Assembly (NCBI GenBank): GCA_021794705.1
Contig: JAJYQH010000371.1
Location: 1 to 5,348 of the forward strand
Direction of reading: 5' to 3'
Origin: Actinomycetes bacterium
GTDB taxonomy: Bacteria; Actinomycetota; Actinomycetes; Propionibacteriales; Propionibacteriaceae
Length of the DNA: 5,348 bases
Part shown: positions 1-5,348 of the stretch, piece after piece
How the letters are laid out: each line of letters opens with the position of its first letter
Numbering within the stretch: the stretch's first letter is position 1
The notes under the pieces: model-generated
Told to the model about the DNA's origin: nothing
The model's database searches: none
Seen by the model: the letters and a program-made list of their open reading frames with translations, nothing else
Made by a program: the position numbers and the translations under genes

Positions 1-1
1 G

Positions 2-427
2 CCGGCCCGCCCCGCCCTCGCCCCGACGGTCCGTCGGCTCTCGGCCGAGCCGGTCGCGGGCGAGGCCGCGGGCATCACCCGGGTCGTCGAGCACCACGAC
101 GACGGACCGGTCGTGCGCTGGCGGCGTCCGACCGCCGACGGGGTGGAGATCGTCGAGCACGACCACCGGCACCCCACCGAGCGGCTCGACTGGGGGCTGG
201 CGCCCTCGTCGTGGCGCGCCTGGCTCGCACGCCCGCTCCTGGGCCCGGCCCCGCAGGGGGCCCGTCTGGGCACGTGGCACGCCTCGGTGGCGAGCCCCGC
301 CGGCAACGAGCCCTGGGCCGAGCTCCTGTCCGCGGCGCTGGCCGTCTACGAGATCCACGAGGCCGTCACCGGGGCGGACATCCGGCCCACGAACCGCGAC
401 GCCGGGCGTCCGAGCCGCCCCTCGTGA
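2..427 (+). CDS. 3' end of an unidentified gene, possibly a Gfo/Idh/MocA-type oxidoreductase C-terminus (partial)
   Basis: The frame is open from the left edge to a TGA at 425-427, and its third positions are almost all G or C, so this is the tail (about 141 residues) of a real gene that begins upstream. An internal ATG at 113 exists, but the coding signal continues to its left, so it is not the start. The last 40 residues contain a helix-like segment, PWAELLSAALAVYEIHEAVTG, broken after Ala and Leu runs, followed by a short polar Arg/Pro tail. A terminal helix ending in an 'AxxxYExxEAxxTG' pattern is common at the C-terminus of Gfo/Idh/MocA NAD(P)-dependent dehydrogenases, and this is the only basis for the suggestion. 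The cofactor-binding Rossmann domain would lie outside the window. It could equally be an unrelated protein. The gene ends immediately before the promoter of the next gene, with no hairpin terminator that I can see. Confidence 0.6.
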   Translation, partial: PARPALAPTVRRLSAEPVAGEAAGITRVVEHHDDGPVVRWRRPTADGVEIVEHDHRHPTERLDWGLAPSSWRAWLARPLLGPAPQGARLGTWHASVASPAGNEPWAELLSAALAVYEIHEAVTGADIRPTNRDAGRPSRPS

Positions 428-428
428 T

Positions 429-456
429 TCGACCGTCGCGCCCCGGAGGGTAGGCT
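429..456 (+). promoter_or_regulatory. Putative sigma-70-type promoter for the HelD-like gene
   Basis: A TAGGCT hexamer at 451-456 fits the actinobacterial -10 pattern TAnnnT. TCGACC at 429-434 is a 4/6 match to TTGACA with a 16-bp spacer. Transcription would start near 462-464, giving a leader of about 20 nt before the ATG at 485. The -35 box begins one base after the stop codon region of the upstream gene, so the helicase gene has its own promoter. I found no rifamycin-associated inverted repeat (RAE-like element) here. The promoter is predicted by eye only. Confidence 0.55.
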
Positions 457-472
457 GGACAGTCACCGCAGC

Positions 473-476
473 GAGG
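473..476 (+). promoter_or_regulatory. Shine-Dalgarno site for the ATG at 485
   Basis: GAGG, the beginning of the purine run GAGGAAAGG at 473-481, lies 8 nt upstream of the ATG at 485, which is a normal spacing. It supports translation from 485. In-frame alternatives at 614 and 629 also have good sites (see the separate entry). Confidence 0.6.
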
Positions 477-484
477 AAAGGTAC

Positions 485-2947
485 ATGGCTGCTCCGTCAC
501 CGTGGGATCCGACCGCACCATCCGTCTCAGAACCGTGGAACCGAGAACCAGTCGAACCGGCACCAGTCACCCCGGCGCACAGCGCCGGAGCGTCGAGCAA
601 GGGAGACCTGCCATTGGGAGATCCGCTCGTGAGTGATCCGCAGCACCGTGAGCCGCTCGAGGAGCCCACCGCACCCGAACCGACGCCCTCGCCCGACCGG
701 CTCGCCGAGGAGCCCACCGCACCCGAACCGACGCCCTCGCCCGACCGGCTCGCCGAGGAGCTCGCCGCCGAGCAGGCGCACGTCGACCGGGTGTACGCGC
801 AGTTGCAGATCGACACGGCCGCCGCGCGCCAGGTCGAACTCGACGGCCGGTCGCGCTACCTCAGCGACCGCTCCGATTTCCTCCGCGAGGAGCACGGCAC
901 GGCCCTGTTCGAGCGCGACGCCTTCGCCTTCCAGGCCGCCAAGCGGCTCGCGAGCCTGGACGCCGAGCACGAGGGCCTGGTCTTCGGGCGGATCGACCTC
1001 ACCGACGGCGAGGCCCGTCACATCGGCCGGCTCGGCGTCCGCGACGACGACTACGAGCCCCTGGTCATCGACTGGCGCGCCCCGGCCGCCGAGCCGTTCT
1101 ACCGGGCGACGCCCACCCGCCCGCTCGACGTCATCCGCCGCCGCGTGCTGCGCACCCGCGGCGAGAGGGTGGTCGGCATCGAGGACGACCTCCTCGACGC
1201 GTCGCAGGAGACCGACCTCCCGATCATCGGCGAGGGAGCCCTCATGGCCGCCCTCTCCCGCGCCCGTGGCCCGCGGATGCGCGACATCGTCGCGACCATC
1301 CAGGCCGAGCAGGACGAGGCGATCCGCGCCCCCTACCAGGGGGTCACGATCATCACCGGCGGCCCCGGCACCGGCAAGACGGTGGTGGCCCTGCACCGGG
1401 CCGCCTACCTGCTGTACACCAACCGCAAGCGCCTCGAGAAGGGCGGCGTCCTCGTCGTCGGACCCTCGGCGCTGTTCATGAACTACATCGAACGCGTCCT
1501 CCCGAGCCTCGGCGAAGACTCGGTCACCCTGCGCTCGGTCGGGTCGCTGGCCACCGACACGCTGGGCTTCGCGGCCGAGCGCAACGACACTCCGGACGCC
1601 GCCGCGATCAAGGGCAGCTCCCGCATGCTCACCCTGCTGCGGCGCGTGGTCTCCGAACCCCTGGTCGACCTCGCCCAGCCCCTGCGCGTCACCATCAAGG
1701 GCGACGTCCTCATCCTCGACCAGACGCGGCTGCAACGCATCCGCCGTGACGTGCTCGCCGCCCACCAGCTCAACCGGGGCCGGGCGGCAGCCGAGCACGC
1801 CGTTCTCAACGCCCTGTGGCACCGCTACGGCGGCGGTGGCACCGCCGAGGTCGAGCTCACCCGCGACCAGTTCGACGACCTCGTCCAGAGCCAGGCGGGC
1901 TACCGGATGTTCTTCAACGCCTGGTGGCCGACGATCGCCCCCCGCCAGGCGCTCGCCCGGCTGGGCGACCGCGATCTGCTCGACAGCCTCGCCTCCGACC
2001 TGCTCACCGACCGCGAGCGCGACGTGCTGGCGTCCAGCTACGCGCACCTCGACCCCACGGTCTCCGACCGCCACGCCGGATCGCAGTTCACGGTGTCCGA
2101 CATCGCCCTGCTCGACGAGCTCGCCGCCCTGCTCGGCTACGCCCCCGGCGACGAGGACGACGAGCCGGACGTGTTCATCGAGGGTGGCGACGTGCAGGAG
2201 CTGGTGACGATGGCCGACTGGCTGCGCGACGAGCGCTCCGGCTCCGACGACGAGGACGAGCCGGTCGACACCTTCGCCCACGTGCTCGTCGACGAGGCGC
2301 AGGACATCACGCCGATGCAGTGGCGGATGGTGCGTCGCCGCGGCCCCCAGGCGTCGTGGACGCTGGTCGGCGACCTCGCCCAGTCGTCGTGGCCCGACGT
2401 CAACGAGGCGAGCGCCGCGATCCGCGACCTCGTCGGTTCGGCGCCCTCGCGCAGCTTCGAACTGAGCACCAACTACCGCAGCCCGGCGGAGGTCTTCGAC
2501 CTGGCCAGCCAGGTGATCCGACACGCCTTCCCCGAGGCCTCGCTGCCCCGCGCGGTTCGGCGCACAGGCATCGACCCCGACCTGCTCGAGGTCGCGCGCG
2601 ACGCCTGGGTCGCCGAACTCGACGGCATCGTCCACGAGCTCGCGGACGCCGTCGAGGGCACGATCGGCATCATCACGCCCCCGAGCCTGCTGCCCCATGT
2701 CGACGACCTCACGGCGCTGGAGACTCTCGCCGGCAGGGCCCAGGTGCTCACCCCGCTGCAGAGCAAGGGACTGGAGTACGACGCGGTCGTCGTGGTGTCG
2801 CCCGACGACGTCGTGGCCGAGAGCAGCGGTGCCGAGCGCGTCCTCTACGTGGCGCTCACGAGGCCGACCCAGCGGCTCGTCACGGTCGACCTCGTCGACG
2901 TCACCACCGGCGACTCTCGAGCAGCCTGGCGAGAATCTCTCGGGTAG
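485..2947 (+). CDS. helD: HelD/HelR-family RNA polymerase-associated SF1 helicase-like ATPase
   Basis: This 820-residue protein has the complete ATPase core of UvrD/Rep-like superfamily 1 and the family-specific features of HelD. Motifs in order are: Walker A GGPGTGKT (292-299, Lys298), Walker B VDEAQD (602-607), GDLAQ (629-633), TNYRSP (662-667), LQSKGLEYD (758-766) and YVALTR (788-793). Before Walker A is the HelD signature IGRLGVRDDDYEPLVIDWRAP, broken across residues about 180-200, preceded by an Ala/Glu-rich helical region (about 91-170) that would form the N-terminal coiled coil. HelD proteins bind RNA polymerase, push into its channels and release stalled enzyme or nucleic acid using ATP; some actinobacterial members (HelR) also displace rifamycins. 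Because it is actinobacterial and over 700 residues long, class II is likely. Two acidic stretches (556-562 and 588-595) flank the approach to Walker B. The first 90 residues are Pro/Glu-rich, probably disordered, and include a perfect 16-residue repeat. The start at 485 is favoured by promoter and Shine-Dalgarno spacing, but 614 or 629 are possible. The 3' end overlaps metF. Confidence 0.93.
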   Translation: MAAPSPWDPTAPSVSEPWNREPVEPAPVTPAHSAGASSKGDLPLGDPLVSDPQHREPLEEPTAPEPTPSPDRLAEEPTAPEPTPSPDRLAEELAAEQAHVDRVYAQLQIDTAAARQVELDGRSRYLSDRSDFLREEHGTALFERDAFAFQAAKRLASLDAEHEGLVFGRIDLTDGEARHIGRLGVRDDDYEPLVIDWRAPAAEPFYRATPTRPLDVIRRRVLRTRGERVVGIEDDLLDASQETDLPIIGEGALMAALSRARGPRMRDIVATIQAEQDEAIRAPYQGVTIITGGPGTGKTVVALHRAAYLLYTNRKRLEKGGVLVVGPSALFMNYIERVLPSLGEDSVTLRSVGSLATDTLGFAAERNDTPDAAAIKGSSRMLTLLRRVVSEPLVDLAQPLRVTIKGDVLILDQTRLQRIRRDVLAAHQLNRGRAAAEHAVLNALWHRYGGGGTAEVELTRDQFDDLVQSQAGYRMFFNAWWPTIAPRQALARLGDRDLLDSLASDLLTDRERDVLASSYAHLDPTVSDRHAGSQFTVSDIALLDELAALLGYAPGDEDDEPDVFIEGGDVQELVTMADWLRDERSGSDDEDEPVDTFAHVLVDEAQDITPMQWRMVRRRGPQASWTLVGDLAQSSWPDVNEASAAIRDLVGSAPSRSFELSTNYRSPAEVFDLASQVIRHAFPEASLPRAVRRTGIDPDLLEVARDAWVAELDGIVHELADAVEGTIGIITPPSLLPHVDDLTALETLAGRAQVLTPLQSKGLEYDAVVVVSPDDVVAESSGAERVLYVALTRPTQRLVTVDLVDVTTGDSRAAWRESLG
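572..588. other. Perfect short hairpin inside the 5' part of the HelD-like gene
   Basis: CCGGCGC at 572-578 pairs perfectly with GCGCCGG at 582-588 around an ACA loop. It lies in the low-GC3 segment, 13 nt upstream of the first of two internal GGGAG motifs (601-605). It could influence translation at the internal starts, but a 7-bp GC stem is expected fairly often in DNA of this composition, so a function is speculative. Confidence 0.3.
601..631 (+). promoter_or_regulatory. Two internal ribosome-binding-like sites with in-frame TTG and GTG starts
   Basis: GGGAG at 601-605 sits 8 nt before an in-frame TTG (614-616), and a second GGGAG at 616-620 sits 8 nt before an in-frame GTG (629-631). The two GGGAGA copies are exactly 15 bp apart. 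A start at 629 would give a protein of 772 residues beginning VSDPQHREP (read as Met). This makes the true N-terminus of the HelD-like protein uncertain. Because the segment is also an open, Pro-rich reading frame, the motifs may simply be Gly/Glu-type codons. Confidence 0.4.
659..754 (+). repeat. Perfect 48-bp in-frame tandem duplication
   Basis: Bases 659-706 are repeated without any mismatch at 707-754, and the next 7 bases (755-761) begin a third copy before the sequence diverges. Each unit encodes EEPTAPEPTPSPDRLA, an acidic, Pro-rich segment at residues 59-74 and 75-90 of the HelD-like protein, just before the predicted coiled coil. The identity at every synonymous position points to a recent duplication, such as by replication slippage. 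The unit length (16 codons) keeps the frame. Confidence 0.97.
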
Positions 2948-3833
2948 CCAGCGAGCGGTTCTGGGTGAAGAACTGCAGTCCGGGGGCGCCCCCCTGCAGA
3001 AGGTCGACGGCGAGCTCGCTGGCGATCTCGGCCCCCACCCGCCGCACGGCGTCCGGGTCGCCGGCCACCGCGTGCAGCCTGTCGCTCACGGACGCCGGCA
3101 TGGCCGCCCCCGAGAGCTCGGCGAACTTCGTCACCTGGTTGACGCTGGTGACCGGCATGATGCCGGCGATGATCGGCACGTCGTAGCCCAGGGCGCGCAT
3201 CCGCTCGACCAGGGCGAAGTAGTCGCCGGGGCGGAAGAACAGCTGGGTGATGGCGAACTCGGCCCCCGCGTCGACCTTGTCGGCGAGGATGCGGGCGTCC
3301 AGGTCGAGGTCGGCCGCCGAGGGGTGGGCCTCTGGGAAGGCCGCCACCCCGACGCAGAAGTCCCCGCGCGACTTGACCAGCTCGACGAGCTCGGTGGCGT
3401 TCGCCAGCCCCTGCGGGTGGCGTTCCCACGGCACCGTCGGGCCGCCGGGCATGTCGCCGCGGATCGCGAGGATGTGGGTGATGCCGGCCTCGGCGTAGGC
3501 GTCGATGGTCGCGCTGATCTCGTCGCGCGACTGCGCCGCGCAGGTGAGGTGGCCGATGGTGCGGAACGGGGTGGCGGCCATCGCCCTGGTCGCCGCGAGC
3601 GTTCGGGCACGGTTCGACCCGTTGGCGCCGTAGGTGACCGAGACGAAGTCGGGCCGCAGTGGCTCGAGGGCTGCCACCGAGCGCTGCAGCAGGTCGGAGC
3701 CGGCCTCGTCGCGCGGCGGGAAGAACTCGAACCCGAACACCGGCCCCCCGCCGTGGGCCCGACGATCGGCCAGCGTCGCGGCCAGGGTCACCCCGGCCGC
3801 GGCCGGGTCGAGGTGCGGAGCGGTGGCGAGCAT
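2901..3833 (-). CDS. metF: Methylenetetrahydrofolate reductase
   Basis: MetF reduces 5,10-methylenetetrahydrofolate to 5-methyltetrahydrofolate using FAD and a reduced nicotinamide, supplying the methyl group for methionine synthesis in the cytoplasm. The 310-residue product matches the usual bacterial length of about 290-310. Family landmarks in order are FGFEFFPPR (33-41, with Glu36 at the catalytic glutamate position), FVSVTYGANG (63-72), GHLTC (94-98), ILAIRGD (121-127, with Asp127 at the FAD-proximal aspartate position), GVAAFPEAHP (162-171) and KVDAGAEFAITQLFF (186-200). The ATG at 3833 is chosen because conserved sequence starts about 30 residues later and AAGG lies 8 nt upstream on this strand (plus-strand 3842-3845); the same frame stays open far upstream only because it runs antisense to the next gene. 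It is divergent from the polyprenyl synthase with a short shared promoter region and its last 14 codons overlap the end of the HelD-like gene. No SAM riboswitch can fit in its leader of about 30 nt. Confidence 0.96.
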   Translation of the reverse strand: MLATAPHLDPAAAGVTLAATLADRRAHGGGPVFGFEFFPPRDEAGSDLLQRSVAALEPLRPDFVSVTYGANGSNRARTLAATRAMAATPFRTIGHLTCAAQSRDEISATIDAYAEAGITHILAIRGDMPGGPTVPWERHPQGLANATELVELVKSRGDFCVGVAAFPEAHPSAADLDLDARILADKVDAGAEFAITQLFFRPGDYFALVERMRALGYDVPIIAGIMPVTSVNQVTKFAELSGAAMPASVSDRLHAVAGDPDAVRRVGAEIASELAVDLLQGGAPGLQFFTQNRSLATREILARLLESRRW

Positions 3834-3868
3834 GCGGTCAACCTTAGGGAGCGAACGGAGGCGCACTG

Positions 3869-3874
3869 AGCATA
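3869..3874 (-). promoter_or_regulatory. Putative -10 element for metF
   Basis: On the minus strand this hexamer reads TATGCT, a 4/6 match to TATAAT with the key TA and final T. A start about 6-7 nt downstream would give a leader of about 30 nt carrying the AAGG ribosome site at 3842-3845. No convincing -35 is visible upstream, where the synthase coding region already begins. It overlaps the opposed hexamer of the synthase gene by two bases. Confidence 0.4.
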
Positions 3875-3878
3875 GGCT
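3873..3878 (+). promoter_or_regulatory. Putative -10 element for the polyprenyl synthase gene, giving a leaderless mRNA
   Basis: TAGGCT is the same hexamer found before the HelD-like gene. The usual 6-nt distance puts transcription start at 3885, the G of an in-frame GTG, three bases after the ATG at 3882. There is no room for a Shine-Dalgarno sequence within the transcript and none is needed for a leaderless message, which is common in actinobacteria. A -35 box is not evident at 16-18 bp. Confidence 0.5.
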
Positions 3879-3881
3879 CGG

Positions 3882-5009
3882 ATGGTGACCGCCGCCCCTC
3901 ATCCGACCGCCGCCCCCGGTTTCGATGCCTCCGACCCCGCGAGCAGCGCGTTCCGGGACGCCGTCGCCTCGGCCATCAGCGGGTTCCTCGACGACCGGGC
4001 GAGCCAGCTCGCCGCGATCGGGCCAGAGCTCGATCCCGTGCTCGACATGGCCCGGCAGTTCACCGGCGGGGGCAAGCGGCTGCGGCCCGCCTTCTGCTAC
4101 TGGGGCTACGCGGCCGTCGCCCACCAGCCCGACGACCCGGCCGCCCTCCTCCGCGCCTCCGCGAGCCTCGACCTGCTGCACGTGAGCGCGCTCGTCCACG
4201 ACGACGTCATGGACTCCTCCGACACCCGGCGCGGGCTCCCCGCGGCCCATCGGCAGTTCGAGCAGCTCCACGACGAGATGGACGGCCTCGGTCACCACCT
4301 CACGTTCGGTCGGGCGGGGGCCATCCTGCTCGGCGACCTGCTCATCATGTGGAGCGCCCAGCTGCTGTCCGAGAGCGGCCTCGACGCCACCACCCTCGCC
4401 GCGGCCACGCCGCTCATCGACGCGATGCGCACCGAGGTCACCGCCGGTCAGTTCCTCGACATGCTCGCCCAGCACGCGCCGCTCAGCGGGGAGATTGTCG
4501 AGTCGCTCGCGCTGTCCGAGCGGGTGGTCGAGTTCAAGTCGGCGCGCTACACCGTTCAGCGCCCGGTGCAGTTCGGAGCGGCCCTGGCGGGGGGCACCGA
4601 CGAGGTGGTCACCGGCCTGGCCGACTTCGGCTCCCCGCTCGGGCGCGCATTCCAGTTCCGCGACGACGTGCTGGGTGTCTTCGGGGACGAGTCGGTCACC
4701 GGCAAGCCGGCCGGCGACGACCTGCGCGAGGGCAAGCGGACGGTCCTCGTCGCCCACGCGCTCGCGGAGGCCGAGCCGCGGGAGGCGGCCGAACTGCAGT
4801 CGCTGCTCGGTAACGTCGATCTCGACGAGGCGCAGATCGGGCGGGCGCGGGAGATCATCACCGGCTCCGGAGCCCGGGAACGGGTCGAATCGATGATCGA
4901 GACCGGGCTCGAGACGGCGCTGGCCGCACTCGACCGGCTCCCGCTGCGCGCCGAGGGCCGGCTGGCTCTCCGCTCCCTCGCCGTGGCGGCCGTGCGGCGC
5001 GACTTCTGA
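3882..5009 (+). CDS. idsA: Polyprenyl diphosphate synthase, probably geranylgeranyl diphosphate synthase
   Basis: This is a trans-isoprenyl diphosphate synthase, a soluble enzyme that joins isopentenyl diphosphate to allylic diphosphates with Mg2+. All conserved regions are present: GGGKRLRP (62-69), the first aspartate-rich motif HDDVMD (106-111) followed by TRRG (115-118), AGQFLD (188-193), FKS (218-220), the second aspartate-rich region FRDDVLGVFGD (259-269), and GKPAGDDLREGKRT (274-287). The length of 375 residues fits actinobacterial IdsA/GGPP synthases. The residues four and five places before the first DD are Ala103 and Ser102, both small, which fits a product longer than C15; a C20 product is inferred rather than shown. 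The second motif ends in Gly rather than the textbook Asp. I remember the DLLGVFGD form as common in actinobacterial relatives. Translation may begin at ATG 3882 or, more likely if the mRNA is leaderless, at GTG 3885, a difference of one residue. Its product could feed carotenoid, menaquinone or lipid-carrier synthesis; nothing nearby decides which. Confidence 0.92.
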   Translation: MVTAAPHPTAAPGFDASDPASSAFRDAVASAISGFLDDRASQLAAIGPELDPVLDMARQFTGGGKRLRPAFCYWGYAAVAHQPDDPAALLRASASLDLLHVSALVHDDVMDSSDTRRGLPAAHRQFEQLHDEMDGLGHHLTFGRAGAILLGDLLIMWSAQLLSESGLDATTLAAATPLIDAMRTEVTAGQFLDMLAQHAPLSGEIVESLALSERVVEFKSARYTVQRPVQFGAALAGGTDEVVTGLADFGSPLGRAFQFRDDVLGVFGDESVTGKPAGDDLREGKRTVLVAHALAEAEPREAAELQSLLGNVDLDEAQIGRAREIITGSGARERVESMIETGLETALAALDRLPLRAEGRLALRSLAVAAVRRDF

Positions 5010-5011
5010 GA

Positions 5012-5032
5012 GCCCCGGGCGGGGGCGCCGGG
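5012..5032. terminator. Possible weak GC hairpin between convergent synthase and thiE genes
   Basis: The 23-bp gap between the two stop codons is nearly all G and C. GCCCC (5012-5016) can pair with GGGGC (5022-5026), or CCCGG (5014-5018) with CCGGG (5028-5032). There is no T tract on either strand, so it is not a classical intrinsic terminator, and the pairing may be only a result of composition. I list it because no other termination signal fits between these convergent genes. Confidence 0.25.
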
Positions 5033-5348
5033 TCAGGCGCGAGGGTCGGGCTCCGCCGGGGGCCTGCGGAAGGTGGCGACCTCCTGGCCGCCGAGCACCC
5101 GCTCGGCGTACCCCGCGGACGCCGGATCGTCCTCCCACGCCCGCCGGAGCCGGTCGCTCAGGGCGCGGGCGGCGGCGCCGGGATCGTCGGCGCGGGTGAT
5201 TGCGGCCGAGACCGCGACCCTCCTCGCACCGGCGTCCAGCACCCGGTCGAGGGTGTCGAGGTTCACCCCGCCGACGGCGAACCAGGGCCGGCTGTCGAGG
5301 GCGAACGGCGGCAGGGCCGAGGCGGCCTCCCGGACGAGGTCGAGGCCC
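5033..5348 (-). CDS. thiE: Thiamine-phosphate synthase, C-terminal part (partial, 5' end beyond the window)
   Basis: ThiE joins the pyrimidine HMP diphosphate with the thiazole phosphate to make thiamine monophosphate. The minus-strand frame is open from the right edge to a TGA (plus-strand 5033-5035) and encodes about 104 residues. The recognisable part is [20 protein letters not shown], a match to the PWFAIGGI phosphate-binding loop and following helix of the TIM-barrel enzyme, then [17 protein letters not shown], matching the final strand and loop (the GvaVvsAI motif) that also contacts phosphate. The start is outside the window; the GTG at 5266 is internal to the conserved domain and is not the start. 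After the last barrel helix there is an extra hydrophilic, Pro- and charge-rich tail of about 35 residues. The gene converges on the polyprenyl synthase. Other thiamine genes, and any TPP riboswitch, would lie to the right and are not visible here. Confidence 0.92.
   Translation of the reverse strand, partial: GLDLVREAASALPPFALDSRPWFAVGGVNLDTLDRVLDAGARRVAVSAAITRADDPGAAARALSDRLRRAWEDDPASAGYAERVLGGQEVATFRRPPAEPDPRA

Noticed and set aside
527..2698. A 723-codon open frame on the minus strand, antisense to the HelD-like gene
   Set aside because: High GC makes stop codons rare in the opposite frame. Its translation has no recognisable domain and simply mirrors the codon bias of the helicase gene, including its 48-bp repeat.
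2930..2942. Small inverted repeat CGAGA-ATC-TCTCG at the end of the HelD-like gene
   Set aside because: The stem is only 5 bp, inside the coding region, with no T tract; too weak to call a terminator.
1816..3186. A 456-codon plus-strand frame crossing the end of the HelD-like gene
   Set aside because: It is an Arg/Pro-rich out-of-frame shadow of the helicase gene that runs into antisense of metF.
2697..3869. A 390-codon plus-strand frame over metF
   Set aside because: It is antisense to the conserved MetF protein and has low-complexity Gly/Arg/Val composition without any motif.
3834..3881. Riboswitch (such as SAM-responsive) upstream of metF
   Set aside because: The gap is under 50 bp and already contains the promoter elements of both genes; there is no room for an aptamer.
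3834..5138. A minus-strand frame that extends metF upstream to 745 codons across the synthase gene
   Set aside because: The extra 435 residues are antisense to a fully conserved polyprenyl synthase, have no domain, and the conserved MetF sequence begins soon after the ATG at 3833.
1..5348. tRNA, rRNA, CRISPR array, insertion sequence or defence island
   Set aside because: No tRNA-like cloverleaf, regularly spaced repeats, transposase motifs or terminal inverted repeats were visible; the window is almost completely filled with ordinary coding sequence.

Overview
This window comes from a very GC-rich genome. Third codon positions in the clear genes are almost all G or C, promoter-like hexamers have the form TAGGCT, and the gene content is typical of Actinomycetota: a class II-type HelD, metF divergent from a GGPP-synthase-like gene, and thiE. 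I cannot place it more precisely than a high-GC actinobacterium.

Layout, left to right. (1) At 2-427 (+) is the 3' end of a gene that starts outside the window; it may be the C-terminus of a Gfo/Idh/MocA-type oxidoreductase, but this is weak. (2) A promoter-like region at 429-456 leads into a complete superfamily 1 helicase-like ATPase of the HelD/HelR family (485-2947, +). These proteins bind RNA polymerase and remodel or recycle it. Its N-terminus is unusual: a Pro/Glu-rich tail with a perfect 48-bp tandem duplication and several plausible in-frame starts. (3) metF, methylenetetrahydrofolate reductase, lies on the minus strand (2901-3833) and overlaps the end of the helicase gene tail-to-tail by 47 bp. 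(4) A polyprenyl (probably geranylgeranyl) diphosphate synthase (about 3882-5009, +) diverges from metF. The roughly 50-bp gap holds two opposed, overlapping -10-like hexamers, and the synthase mRNA is probably leaderless. (5) After a 23-bp convergent gap, the C-terminal part of thiE, thiamine-phosphate synthase, is on the minus strand (5033-5348) and runs off the right edge.

The genes are mostly housekeeping: one-carbon/methionine metabolism (metF), isoprenoid chain elongation, thiamine synthesis and transcription maintenance (HelD). They do not form one pathway, and adjacent complete genes alternate in strand, so there is no multi-gene operon in view. I see no mobile elements, CRISPR arrays, RNA genes or phage/defence modules, and no evidence of a wholly new system. 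The best points for a second look are the N-terminus of the HelD-like protein (repeat, codon-use step, multiple starts), its acidic loops, and the compact bidirectional metF/synthase promoter region.
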